NCBI GenBank assembly: GCA_030123565.1
Contig: CP126122.1
Location: 2,618,800 to 2,682,799 of the forward strand
Source: Nitrospira sp.
Lineage (GTDB): Bacteria > Nitrospirota > Nitrospiria > Nitrospirales > Nitrospiraceae
Reading direction: 5' to 3'
Length of the DNA stretch: 64,000 bases
Shown: positions 53,697-61,594 of the stretch, piece after piece
Layout of the letters: every line of letters begins with the position of its first letter
Position numbering within the stretch: position 1 is the first letter of the stretch
Translations under genes and position numbers: made by a program
The notes under the pieces: generated by a model
Databases searched by the model: none
What the model was told of the DNA's origin: nothing
What the model saw: only the letters and a program-made list of their open reading frames with translations

Positions 53697-54818
53697 ATGC
53701 CAATGAAACAGTTCAAAGGAAAAAGTAACAAGTTTGGACTCACCTTTTGTCTGATGACTTTTGCCTTTTTACTTTGCCTGCCTGTCAGGCAGGCGCACGC
53801 CTTTCGAATCCTGTCTCCCGCTGACGGTGCGACCCTGACGTCGGGCCAAACGGTCCCCGCCGCAGTCGAAGCCGACCGGGAAGCGGGCCTCGTCGAGGTG
53901 CGTTACTACTGGTATCCCGAGCAGACCGAAGCCCTCGTGGAACAGGGGGAAGAGCGGACGGGCAAGCCCTCGGAGAGCTACATGGCGACCGAAAAATACT
54001 GGCAGAAAGACAGCATCACCGGGGCTCCCGTGGTGGCCTTGCCGGCCTTGACCTCCACCGTGGACCGCCAGCCGCCCTATGGCGGCACCTTACCGATTCC
54101 ATCGGATGCCATCGGACGCATGCGCCTGTTGGCCGTCGCCGATATTTCGCAGGGCCGCCTGGGCCGCAAGACCGTCTTCGACGAAGTCTTCGTCACGGTC
54201 CAACCGGCCGCCGATCTGCTCTCCATCGACTTCGAAACCGAGAAGCCGCTGCAACTCGGACGGTCGGGGCAGTCCTCCGCCTACGGCCACGTCGATTCGC
54301 TCGGCAAGATCTTCGAACTCCCGGTGGTCGGGGAATTCGCCGACGGCGTCATCCGTCCCCTGTCGTCGCCGAGCACCGGCACGAGTTACACCTCCGGTGA
54401 CGAGCGCATCATCAAGATCCTGCCCGACGGCCTGTTGCAGATCGTGGGCAACGGCAAGACCACGCTCACCGTCGCCAATCGCGGCAAACAGGCCACGCTC
54501 GACCTGCGGGTTGAAGTCAACCCGGAGCCGAACGAACCTCCCATTGCGAATGCCGGCACAGCCAAGACGGTCAAGGCTGGGACGAAGGTACGGTTGAGCG
54601 GGTTGCAGAGTCGCGACCCGGAAGGCGAGGCGTTATTCTATGCCTGGAGTCAAGTGCGCGGCAGCAAGGTGGCGATGCTCGACGTCAATATGCCAGAACC
54701 GTCGTTTACCGCGCCCTATGTCTCGGAGAAACGCACCTATCGTTTCAAGCTGCGCGTGACCGATAAGAAAGGGGCGGACAGTGTGCCGGCCTATGTGGAC
54801 GTGACCGTCGAACCTTAA
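53697..54818 (+). CDS. Exported PKD/Ig-like protein
   Basis: 373 residues (start uncertain among ATGs at 53694, 53697 and 53703; overlaps the permease stop as TAATG). Signal peptide around residues 12-35 (TFCLMTFAFLLCLPVRQAHAF). The N-terminal half is a beta-rich module (RILSPADGATLTSGQTVPAAVEAD); the C-terminal 90 residues are a PKD/REJ-type domain (PPIANAGTAKTVKAGTKVRLSGLQSRDPEG..YAWSQVRG). Probably a periplasmic or surface binding protein. Its signal-peptide codons hold a 19-bp palindrome (53776-53794). Confidence 0.75.
   Translation: MPMKQFKGKSNKFGLTFCLMTFAFLLCLPVRQAHAFRILSPADGATLTSGQTVPAAVEADREAGLVEVRYYWYPEQTEALVEQGEERTGKPSESYMATEKYWQKDSITGAPVVALPALTSTVDRQPPYGGTLPIPSDAIGRMRLLAVADISQGRLGRKTVFDEVFVTVQPAADLLSIDFETEKPLQLGRSGQSSAYGHVDSLGKIFELPVVGEFADGVIRPLSSPSTGTSYTSGDERIIKILPDGLLQIVGNGKTTLTVANRGKQATLDLRVEVNPEPNEPPIANAGTAKTVKAGTKVRLSGLQSRDPEGEALFYAWSQVRGSKVAMLDVNMPEPSFTAPYVSEKRTYRFKLRVTDKKGADSVPAYVDVTVEP
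53776..53794. repeat. 19-bp palindrome in the PKD gene's signal-peptide codons
   Basis: Nine-base arms (53776-53784 and 53786-53794) are exact reverse complements around one base. It lies in a pyrimidine/A-rich stretch typical of intergenic repeat insertions, here read as coding. Confidence 0.6.
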
Positions 54819-54822
54819 GCCA

Positions 54823-54941
54823 GGCTGCTGAAAACAACCTCCAACTGCGTTGTCGGTCGCGTTCCCTCCTCACATACCCTCACCGCGTATGCTCCGGGGG
54901 TCCGCTCCCTGCCGCCTTGTTGGAGGCCGTTTTGAGCAGCC
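54823..54941. repeat. Palindromic mini-element after the PKD gene (copy B)
   Basis: About 119 bp starting 4 nt after the PKD stop. Inverted ends of 23 bp match at 20 positions: GGCTGCTGAAAAC at the left, GTTTTGAGCAGCC at the right. Same size and end pattern (TGnTGAAAAC at left, TTTTGAnCA at right) as copy A at 19192-19315. It could also act as a bidirectional terminator or RNA stabiliser. Confidence 0.65.
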
Positions 54942-54977
54942 CACTCACTAAGGTATAGCATCAGCGCCAGAGCTATC

Positions 54978-55775
54978 ATGCCAAATCGTAATCCCATTCC
55001 TCCAGAACATCCGCCACTCCGAGGCTCTACCGTTCCAAACCTCTATGGGTTTGAAGACGAAACAGGAACTCCAATTGTAGGGGGTGCGGCCATAATCCCA
55101 CTACTTGAGTTGATTGAAGGCCGCGAGTATCGACGCATCGGAACTGGTTTCTTCATAACAAGCTCCGGGGTATTTGCCACTGCTAAGCATGTGCTGCTAT
55201 CAGCCCACGAATGCGGCCGTCCCATATTCACTTGGCAGTTTATTCCTCCTAATCAATGGCATATTCGGCCGGTTCTCCAGTTTTCCTACCACGATACTGC
55301 CGATGTAGCGATTGGTGTATCCTGCCCCTCCGTTCACGAAGAGACCGGAGAATCTTTACTTGACGTACGCGTACGCCTCACTACAAGACTGCATATTGCT
55401 GGTGATCTTGTAGCTACCTATGCGTATCCAAGCACGATCATCCAAGCAACAGGGGAAGGTCAGATTCTCTCGTTTAATCCTGAATTTTATGAGGGACGAA
55501 TCGTTGAGTATTTCCCGAACGGGAGGGACAGTGTGATGCTACCGGGCCCTTGCTATCAAACTGATATGGTCATCCACCATGGTGCTAGCGGTGGTCCGGT
55601 CGCAGGTCCTTCTGGAAGAGTCTTCGGGATAAACTCGACAGGCTTTGACGGAACGGATGTTTTTTACATTTCACGTATCGACGAGCTCTTCTCTTTAGAA
55701 ATCGCTACAGACGAGAGTGACAGGGTTACCATTCAGCAACTTGTAAATGAGGGCGTCGTAACAGTAGATCCATAA
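54978..55775 (+). CDS. Trypsin-like serine protease domain protein
   Basis: 265 residues with no signal peptide. A chymotrypsin-fold pattern is visible: TGFFITSSGVFATAKHVL (catalytic His near residue 73), DTADVAIG (Asp near 112) and HHGASGGPVAGPSGRVFGINSTG (Ser near 208). A short proline-rich N-terminus precedes it. Base composition is lower in GC than the surrounding genes, and it lies beside a toxin-antitoxin pair, so it may have been acquired. Cytoplasmic trypsin-like proteins of this sort occur in defence contexts, but no partner is visible here. Confidence 0.75.
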   Translation: MPNRNPIPPEHPPLRGSTVPNLYGFEDETGTPIVGGAAIIPLLELIEGREYRRIGTGFFITSSGVFATAKHVLLSAHECGRPIFTWQFIPPNQWHIRPVLQFSYHDTADVAIGVSCPSVHEETGESLLDVRVRLTTRLHIAGDLVATYAYPSTIIQATGEGQILSFNPEFYEGRIVEYFPNGRDSVMLPGPCYQTDMVIHHGASGGPVAGPSGRVFGINSTGFDGTDVFYISRIDELFSLEIATDESDRVTIQQLVNEGVVTVDP

Positions 55776-55859
55776 CTATGACGCCTTCACGTTTTGTTCA
55801 ACCGCACCGACCCCTGGATCACGCGGGCGTGGCGGAGTTCTTCGACCTGGCGATGGGGA

Positions 55860-56255
55860 TTACTTTCGTTTGCCGATGTGGGCCCGAAGCCACAGCGTCA
55901 ATGCGTCCTTGCTCAATCCCCCCGCTGCAACCTGGCGAGTCACGACTTCCAGCGCCTGAGGAGCGGGCAATGTCTCAACGCCGTTGACATAAAGGAACAC
56001 CAGCGCCGCCAGCACTGCAGTCCGTTTATTCCCGTCTACGAAAGGATGGTTTTGAGCGATGTGGAAGAGATATGCGGCGGCCATGGCAGGGAGGTCCTCG
56101 TGCAGAAACGTGCCGCCGAACTGCTGACGAGGCATCGCAACAGCCGCGTCCAACAAACCATGGTCTCGTACCCCTGGCGAGCCTCCGTCGATTCCAATCG
56201 TATCGGCATGGAGAAACAGCACATCCTCCACTGCGAGAAAGATGGCCTCTCTCAT
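55860..56255 (-). CDS. doc: Fic-family toxin Doc
   Basis: 131-residue Doc-type toxin. The Fic motif HPFVDGNKRTA is near residues 68-78, with supporting helices DHGLLDAAVAMPRQQFGG and AAYLFHIAQN. Doc phosphorylates EF-Tu in the P1 phage system; activity here is inferred by family. It starts 3 nt after the antitoxin stop. Confidence 0.9.
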   Translation of the reverse strand: MREAIFLAVEDVLFLHADTIGIDGGSPGVRDHGLLDAAVAMPRQQFGGTFLHEDLPAMAAAYLFHIAQNHPFVDGNKRTAVLAALVFLYVNGVETLPAPQALEVVTRQVAAGGLSKDALTLWLRAHIGKRK

Positions 56256-56258
56256 CGG

Positions 56259-56486
56259 CTAATCCGCCAGCCGCTTCAGCATCGGCCCGTAGCGTTTGCG
56301 CAATTCTTTGACGGCGACTTTCATGCGCTCAGGGCCAACTCCCACGTTTGCAGGGGTGACGACCAGCGCGTTTCCATTCACCGTCACCTGGAGCGGCGTC
56401 TCTTCCGTGATACCGAGCGCTTCCATCATCGGCTTTTCGATGACCAGGGCCATGCTATTTCCATGTCGCTTCAACGTTTTAATCAC
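56259..56486 (-). CDS. AbrB/MazE-type antitoxin
   Basis: 75-residue DNA-binding antitoxin. The swapped-hairpin fold is seen in IKTLKRHGNSMALVIEKPMMEALGI and LQVTVNGNALVVTP; the C-terminus, rich in Lys/Arg, would wrap the toxin. GTG start with GGGAGG upstream. It pairs with Doc and likely autoregulates the operon. Confidence 0.85.
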   Translation of the reverse strand: MIKTLKRHGNSMALVIEKPMMEALGITEETPLQVTVNGNALVVTPANVGVGPERMKVAVKELRKRYGPMLKRLAD

Positions 56487-56972
56487 GGCGCACCTCCCGT
56501 ATGAACAATGTTAGAACATGCCAGACTGGTTGTCCAGCGGGAGACTTCGCCAAGCTCGGCAGAAGGTGTGAAGTATACGAACGCAGCCGCATGGCCAGAA
56601 CCAGAACCGAGGGCACTCACGGCCCATCAACGCAACGATCTTCCGTACGATGCCCCATGCCGGCTACGAGGCTGGTTAGCTACCGTAGCTGGCCTTGCGA
56701 AAGACACCCAGCGAAAATATTCAGTCATGGTTGAGCGGTTCCGCTTCAGGGCACATCGTATCCAACAAGATACGCGGCGTATCTTGTTGGATACGATGGA
56801 TAGAGATTGCCGGATTGCTACAATCTCCTCAACACCATGAACAGGCGCCGGCAAAGGGACTGCATGACGCTCCCACCTTCACTGTGCCGATTTTCCACCT
56901 ACACAACTGTGCTACTATTCGGCGCAGTTCTTGCTGAGCATCTACCGGCACGGCCAACAAAGGAGGGTTCTC
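56487..56972. other. Intergenic region with a long palindrome and no clear gene
   Basis: 486 bp between the antitoxin and the Lys-rich protein gene. Frames here are short and lack ribosome sites. It contains the 45-bp palindrome at 56754-56798 and, at the left edge, the antitoxin promoter region. No RNA gene was recognised. Confidence 0.55.
56754..56798. repeat. Near-perfect 45-bp palindrome
   Basis: Two 22-nt arms (56754-56775 and 56777-56798) are exact reverse complements around one base. No T-tract follows on either strand, so it is not an ordinary terminator. It could be a cruciform, a protein-binding site or a recombination remnant. Confidence 0.8.
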
Positions 56973-57593
56973 GTGGCACTGATTCAACAAGACCTCGTTC
57001 CCGGCAGTGGAGACCAGCTCCTCACCTACGATACCGACACCAACCTGCAATGGTTGAACCTCACGGCGACCGCCGGCCGCTCGTACAACGAAGTCATGGG
57101 TGGGTTCGGCGGATTCACGACCACCCACGGTTTTCACTATGCCGACGGCGCGCAGATCAGCGACCTGCGCCTCCACGCCGGCATTACGAAGGGACTGACG
57201 GAACCGGCCCTCACGCCCTCTCCGAACGACGCCAAGAATCACCAGGGGATTCAAACCCTGCAAGACCTCATGAACGGCAAGACGTTTCACGCCTCGACGT
57301 CCGTGGTGAATACCCGCGGCATCATGAAACCGCCTGCGCCCCCACCGAATGTCTCGGCGGCGATCCTGGGCACCATCAGGCTCTTCCTCAGCCTCCTAAA
57401 TGTCAGCGGTTCGCATACGGAAAGCGAAGGACCCACGGCCAATCCTCAGGTGGGTGATCCGGAGATCGGTTCCTACCTGGTCAGGGTCAAACCGGCCGCC
57501 AGCGCAAGAAAGCCCGCGGCGAAGCGGAAAGCCTCAGCAGACAAGAAACCTCAAAAGGGCGTGAAGGCCAAGAAGGCCGGCAAGAGACGTTAG
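56973..57593 (+). CDS. Protein with PEP-CTERM-type N-terminal domain and Lys-rich tail
   Basis: 206 residues from GTG 56973 (AGGAGG at 6-nt spacing). The first 60 residues (LLTYDTDTNLQWLNLTATAGRSYNEVMGGFGG..GFHYADGAQI) resemble a domain common at the N-terminus of PEP-CTERM-sorted exported proteins. Here, however, there is no signal peptide and the C-terminus is a Lys/Ala-rich tail (KPAAKRKASADKKPQKGVKAKKAGKRR) instead of a sorting signal. The middle part is Pro/Ser-rich. Function unknown. Confidence 0.7.
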   Translation: MALIQQDLVPGSGDQLLTYDTDTNLQWLNLTATAGRSYNEVMGGFGGFTTTHGFHYADGAQISDLRLHAGITKGLTEPALTPSPNDAKNHQGIQTLQDLMNGKTFHASTSVVNTRGIMKPPAPPPNVSAAILGTIRLFLSLLNVSGSHTESEGPTANPQVGDPEIGSYLVRVKPAASARKPAAKRKASADKKPQKGVKAKKAGKRR

Positions 57594-57618
57594 GTCGCGG
57601 TCATTTCCCTTCACTGAC

Positions 57619-59166
57619 TCACATCAGGCCATAAGTCTGTCTGGCGCAGGCCAGTTCGGCACGGTGGCGGCGAAGGGCCGGTCCGAACGACGACCGGCTC
57701 ACCTCCGTTTCATGCATCCGCATCCGTCCTTCGACCTTCGCCAGCACCTCAGCCAATTGCCCCACCACCTGCCTACCCATGGGAGTCAACCATTTCAGAT
57801 TTCCACCGGCGTAGTCGAGATCCTGCAGGGAATAGCGGACCGAGTCGATTTCTTCGAGACAACGGTACTGGGCGCGCCGGAGATCGCGCGGGCTGAGACC
57901 GGCCTTTCGCCACCGCGCCTGCGCCGTTCGACTGTCGCCCCATGCAGACAATCGCTCGAACAGCAACGCCCCCATGGTGAACGTGAAGGTCGCATGGAGA
58001 ATGCCCCTCAGCGGCCGCAGGCTGCGCCGCCAGGGCGAATAGAAGATCTCCTGGTTGTGATCGTGCCGGTACAGTACATCCTTCCGCAGCAGCAAATTGA
58101 GGTGGTGGTGGCTGTTCTCATGGATGAGGTCATCGATCAGATCGAGCCGGTCGCGGTCGAAGCAATTGATGACGGACAGGCCGGGACGGTGCCGATAGCT
58201 GAAGCTCACCACCCCGGAGGCCTTGAGCGGAACGATCCGCGAGGTCAGCAGCGCCAGGAGCCGATCGCCCTCCGGCCATGCAGCGGCAATGACGGCCAGG
58301 GCGCGCTGCATCCTTGTCGCGACCTCCGGCTTCGTCTGCCGCACCGCCACCGGAGTCTTGTCCTTTCCATAGACCAGGGTCGGCCCGAGGTGAAGCGTTC
58401 CATATCGGGTCTCCCGCAGACAGAGCGGTTCCAGGCGACGCCAATGCCACAACTCCCGATCGCCGTACTCGACCATCCTGTGGGTCTGTCCACCGACCAG
58501 CAGGTCGATGCCTGATTCCTTGATCAGGAACTTCGCCTGCCCCGCCGTTTGTTTGAGCACGGCTCGAACAAGGTGAGGCGCCTGGTAGGACAAACCGGCT
58601 GTTCCCACCGAGCAAACATACGGCAGTTCGACCCGTTCAACATTTGCATTCAGGTCGCAAGGCACAAGCCAGGCCTTCCTCCGCTCTGTCGCCACCCACT
58701 CACAGGCCTGCCGCGGGGCAAGACAGAGGGATTCCTGTGTCACTTCCCGCGCCAACCGGCGGCAAAGTCCGCTGAGGCGTGACAGGAGCAGACGAGGTTC
58801 GGGCGTGCCATTGGGAAACAGTTCGTCGGCATATCCATGTTCATAGAACTTCTCCTTGAACTCCGCCTGGAGTTGCTCGGCGATGTTTCGACGAGATCGC
58901 TCTTGCCGCACCTGAACCAGCAGATCGACGAAGTACAGCAGATCATTCAACGATTCGATCCAGCCGACGACTTTCCAATGGGCGTAGTCGGCCGGTGCCA
59001 ACGAGCGCTCGATCGTGCGAAACCACTCGACCGGCAACCCAAAGGCCCCGGCGGCTTCCACATAGTTCCGCTCAAAATCTCCACACAGATCTCTCAGCAA
59101 CCCCCGCATGGACCGGCGAAACTCCGCCATCAGCCGGTCGAGAACTCGCGCATCGAGCAATGTCAT
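57619..59166 (-). CDS. HExxH-motif peptide-hydroxylase-like protein
   Basis: 515 residues from ATG 59166 (AAAGGATATAGGACG upstream; longer start at 59232 unlikely). It matches the HEXXH-motif domain family linked to ribosomally made peptide modification and now considered 2-oxoglutarate-dependent peptide beta-hydroxylases: DLIHENSHHHLN at 346-357 and FYSPWRRSLRPLRGILHATFTF at about 375-396, which supplies the third metal-ligand His. The N-terminal 330 residues are helical with no membrane segment. No short precursor-peptide gene is recognisable next to it, so the substrate is unknown. Confidence 0.75.
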   Translation of the reverse strand: MTLLDARVLDRLMAEFRRSMRGLLRDLCGDFERNYVEAAGAFGLPVEWFRTIERSLAPADYAHWKVVGWIESLNDLLYFVDLLVQVRQERSRRNIAEQLQAEFKEKFYEHGYADELFPNGTPEPRLLLSRLSGLCRRLAREVTQESLCLAPRQACEWVATERRKAWLVPCDLNANVERVELPYVCSVGTAGLSYQAPHLVRAVLKQTAGQAKFLIKESGIDLLVGGQTHRMVEYGDRELWHWRRLEPLCLRETRYGTLHLGPTLVYGKDKTPVAVRQTKPEVATRMQRALAVIAAAWPEGDRLLALLTSRIVPLKASGVVSFSYRHRPGLSVINCFDRDRLDLIDDLIHENSHHHLNLLLRKDVLYRHDHNQEIFYSPWRRSLRPLRGILHATFTFTMGALLFERLSAWGDSRTAQARWRKAGLSPRDLRRAQYRCLEEIDSVRYSLQDLDYAGGNLKWLTPMGRQVVGQLAEVLAKVEGRMRMHETEVSRSSFGPALRRHRAELACARQTYGLM

Positions 59167-59419
59167 CGTCCTATATCCTTTCCGGCGCAACAGACGCGTG
59201 CGCACTGTACGCGACTGCCCTGCGGCTGACAAGGCAGCGAGCAGCAGGGTGATAGAACGACCTACTTGAGTAAGCGATCAACAGTGGGGCCGAGAAGAAG
59301 GCTGGAGGATCGCGTCACATATTTGCTAGGCTATGGAAGAAAGTGAGAGCAGGGGTCGTGACGGAGCGGGTGAACCTGGCCGGAGGATCGTCCGCGACGA
59401 TGTCCGTCTTCTGCAGGTG

Positions 59420-59455
59420 GGCCCCGCGCAGCCGGTACACCGGCTGCGCGGGGCC
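59420..59455. other. GC-rich hairpin downstream of the zinc-ribbon gene
   Basis: Perfect 17-bp stem (59420-59436 with 59439-59455) with a 2-nt centre, so 4 or more bases unpaired in practice. It starts 4 nt after the end of the zinc-ribbon frame. No T-tract follows, but it may still stop or protect the transcript. Confidence 0.55.
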
Positions 59456-59459
59456 ATGC

Positions 59460-59687
59460 CTAGGCCGTCAATTTGATGAGATCGAAAAGAACCGGCTTCT
59501 CCGGAGAGGCCGCAGCGACCGGACGGAGATGCCAGTGCTGAACCATCCGATGCCGCTGGATCAGCGTATCCACGATGTTGCCGCAGCTCACACATCGATA
59601 CCCGCGCAGCCACATGGGATGGTAACTCTCCTCAAGGTCGATCAGATCGTCCGAGACCATCAGCCCTTCACATCGCGTGCATGTCAT
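59460..59687 (-). CDS. Small zinc-ribbon protein
   Basis: 75 residues with two CxxC pairs (CTRC at 3-6, CVSC at about 32-35) forming a probable zinc ribbon, and a hydrophobic C-terminus (KPVLFDLIKLTA). Short and of unknown function. A GGGAGG-type ribosome site precedes the ATG. Confidence 0.65.
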   Translation of the reverse strand: MTCTRCEGLMVSDDLIDLEESYHPMWLRGYRCVSCGNIVDTLIQRHRMVQHWHLRPVAAASPEKPVLFDLIKLTA

Positions 59688-59849
59688 GGAGTGCCTCCCT
59701 TTCCCTGTGGCCGACTCACCAGTCGCCTGGGTCTGGGAATAAGCAATGTAGATGCCACCGATGCGCCGATGCGGTTCCCTTGCATTGCCTCGGCATGAAC
59801 GGGAACCGAACTACATCCTCTCGCGGCAAATTGACCTGCTGTGTCCTTC

Positions 59850-59879
59850 TTGGTCTCATGGGACAAAAATGGGTACAAT
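59850..59879 (+). promoter_or_regulatory. Candidate promoter for the NFACT gene
   Basis: TTGGTC (59850-59855), an 18-nt spacer and TACAAT (59874-59879). The leader would be about 85 nt. Nothing else is seen in the 59688-59971 gap. Confidence 0.45.
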
Positions 59880-59971
59880 CGCCTATCTCTGCTGAAAATC
59901 AGCCTGGCCGTGGCCAACAGACCGAATCCTAGTGCCGGGCTCTTCCAACCGACTGAGGGCGGCGGGCTCAC

Positions 59972-61426
59972 ATGTCTCTCCCTGCGACAGAAATTGGTTC
60001 CATTGTTCAGGAACTGGCCCCGGCCCTGGCCGAAGGCTGGATACAGAAGATCTTCCAGCCGCTTCCCGATGCCGTGCTCTTCGAGGTTCGCGTCCCCGGC
60101 CATACCCGTCGGCTGCTCTGTTCCGTCCACGACGAGACCGCCAGGCTGCACTTTGTACGCCGAAGCCTTGCCAATCCACCGACCCCACCCTCTTTCTGCC
60201 AATTGTTACGGGCGAGGATACAAGGCGCGCGCATCGATGGGATCCGACATGTGACAGGCGACCGGATCGTTCGTCTAGACCTCACGAGTCGTGACGGTCC
60301 GGTTTCTCTGGTTGCGGAACTGTTCGGCCGAAAAGCCGACCTGCTGTTTCTCGACGGAGAAGAGCTGGTGCTCGCCACGCTTCGCCACAACAAAGAACGG
60401 ATCGGCCAGTTGTATCGTGCGCCGACTCCGGCACCAGGACGGTCGGCCCCCAAGGACCTGGCTGTCATTCCAGCGGAGGCCCCCTCCGACGCCGATCCCT
60501 TTCCCCTCTCGGCCAAGTTGGAGGACCTGTACCGTGAGCGCGAAGCGGAACGGTCTCACCTGACACAACTCCGGGAACGGGAATCGGTCTTGAGGAAAAC
60601 CCTCAAGAAACACCTTCGCCGCATGGAAGCGCTCCGCCGAGACCTCGAACAGGCCGGACGATACGCACCCTATGCACGGTACGGTGAACTGTTGAAGGCC
60701 AATCTCGGATCGCTGAAGAGGGGACTCACGACCGTGACGGTGGTGGATTATTACGACGATCGGCTTCCCGAATTGACGATTCCGCTCGACCCCATGAAAA
60801 CACCCCAGGCCAATATGGATGCCTACTTCGCTAAGCATCGAAAGTTCGTGACGGCCCAACGTGAGGTGACGCCCCGCCTCGCGGCGATCGAGACGGAAGC
60901 TCGGCAGGTCCAGGCAGAACTCGATGCCATCAAGAACGGAACCTGGCAGGCGCCGGCCGGCGAAGGACGGACCGTCCCACGATCGCCGGGACGCACCGAC
61001 CGCCGGAGGGCGCCAGTGGATGAACGACGCGGTCCGTTTCGGCGCTTCGTTTCATCGGACGGCCATCACATTTTCGTCGGACGCAACGCCCGCGAGAACG
61101 ACGACCTGACGTTCGGCCTCGCCAAGAGCGAGGACCTCTGGCTGCATGCCCATGCGGTTCCCGGCTCCCATGTCGTCGTCCGGCTGGAGAAAGGAACCGA
61201 ACCGCCGCCGGACACGTTGAAAGACGCCGCGACCTTGGCCTTGCTCTATAGTGACTTGAAAAAAAGCGGCAAGGGCGAGGTCATCTACACGCGCCGAAAA
61301 TGGGTTCGGAAGTCAAAGGGCCAAGCTCCCGGAGCCGTGACGGTCACGCAGGAAAAGGCCCTGTACGTCACGCTCGACCGGCGTCGCCTCGACGCCCTCA
61401 AGGAACGTTCCCATGGGAAAGGATAA
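59972..61426 (+). CDS. NFACT-family RNA-binding protein (RqcH/FbpA-like)
   Basis: 484-residue homologue of the ribosome-associated quality-control factor RqcH/Rqc2. NFACT-N at residues 1-170 (WIQKIFQPLPDAVLFEVRVPG, RLHFVRRSLANPPTPPSFCQLLRARIQGARID), a coiled coil at about 175-310 (LREREAERSHL..LRRMEALRRDLEQ), and NFACT-R at about 350-475 (RFVSSDGHHIFVGRNARENDDLTFGLAKSEDLWLHAHAVPGSHVVVR). It is shorter than the usual 550-600 residues, lacking much of the helix-hairpin-helix part. Likely binds stalled 50S subunits; tailing activity untested. Confidence 0.85.
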   Translation: MSLPATEIGSIVQELAPALAEGWIQKIFQPLPDAVLFEVRVPGHTRRLLCSVHDETARLHFVRRSLANPPTPPSFCQLLRARIQGARIDGIRHVTGDRIVRLDLTSRDGPVSLVAELFGRKADLLFLDGEELVLATLRHNKERIGQLYRAPTPAPGRSAPKDLAVIPAEAPSDADPFPLSAKLEDLYREREAERSHLTQLRERESVLRKTLKKHLRRMEALRRDLEQAGRYAPYARYGELLKANLGSLKRGLTTVTVVDYYDDRLPELTIPLDPMKTPQANMDAYFAKHRKFVTAQREVTPRLAAIETEARQVQAELDAIKNGTWQAPAGEGRTVPRSPGRTDRRRAPVDERRGPFRRFVSSDGHHIFVGRNARENDDLTFGLAKSEDLWLHAHAVPGSHVVVRLEKGTEPPPDTLKDAATLALLYSDLKKSGKGEVIYTRRKWVRKSKGQAPGAVTVTQEKALYVTLDRRRLDALKERSHGKG

Positions 61427-61594
61427 TCCAAGCTCGTCAAACCATGTCGGAGGCGCGACATGGGGTCGGGCGCTTGGCCATCGACAACCACAACATGGTA
61501 TGGTTTTCCCACGCACGCACCATTCGATCTCGCCGCCGCTGTCGCCCCAGGACTGCGGCGATTCGCTGCCCGCTCAGGAGGCCGAAGCTGCCGC

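Noticed and set aside
56508..56840. Plus-strand frame with a stretch resembling the N-terminal SAM-like domain of tyrosine recombinases (RGWLATVAGLAKDTQRKY)
   Set aside because: Only about 25 residues match, no catalytic R-H-R-Y residues exist, and the frame runs into the palindrome. At best a decayed remnant.
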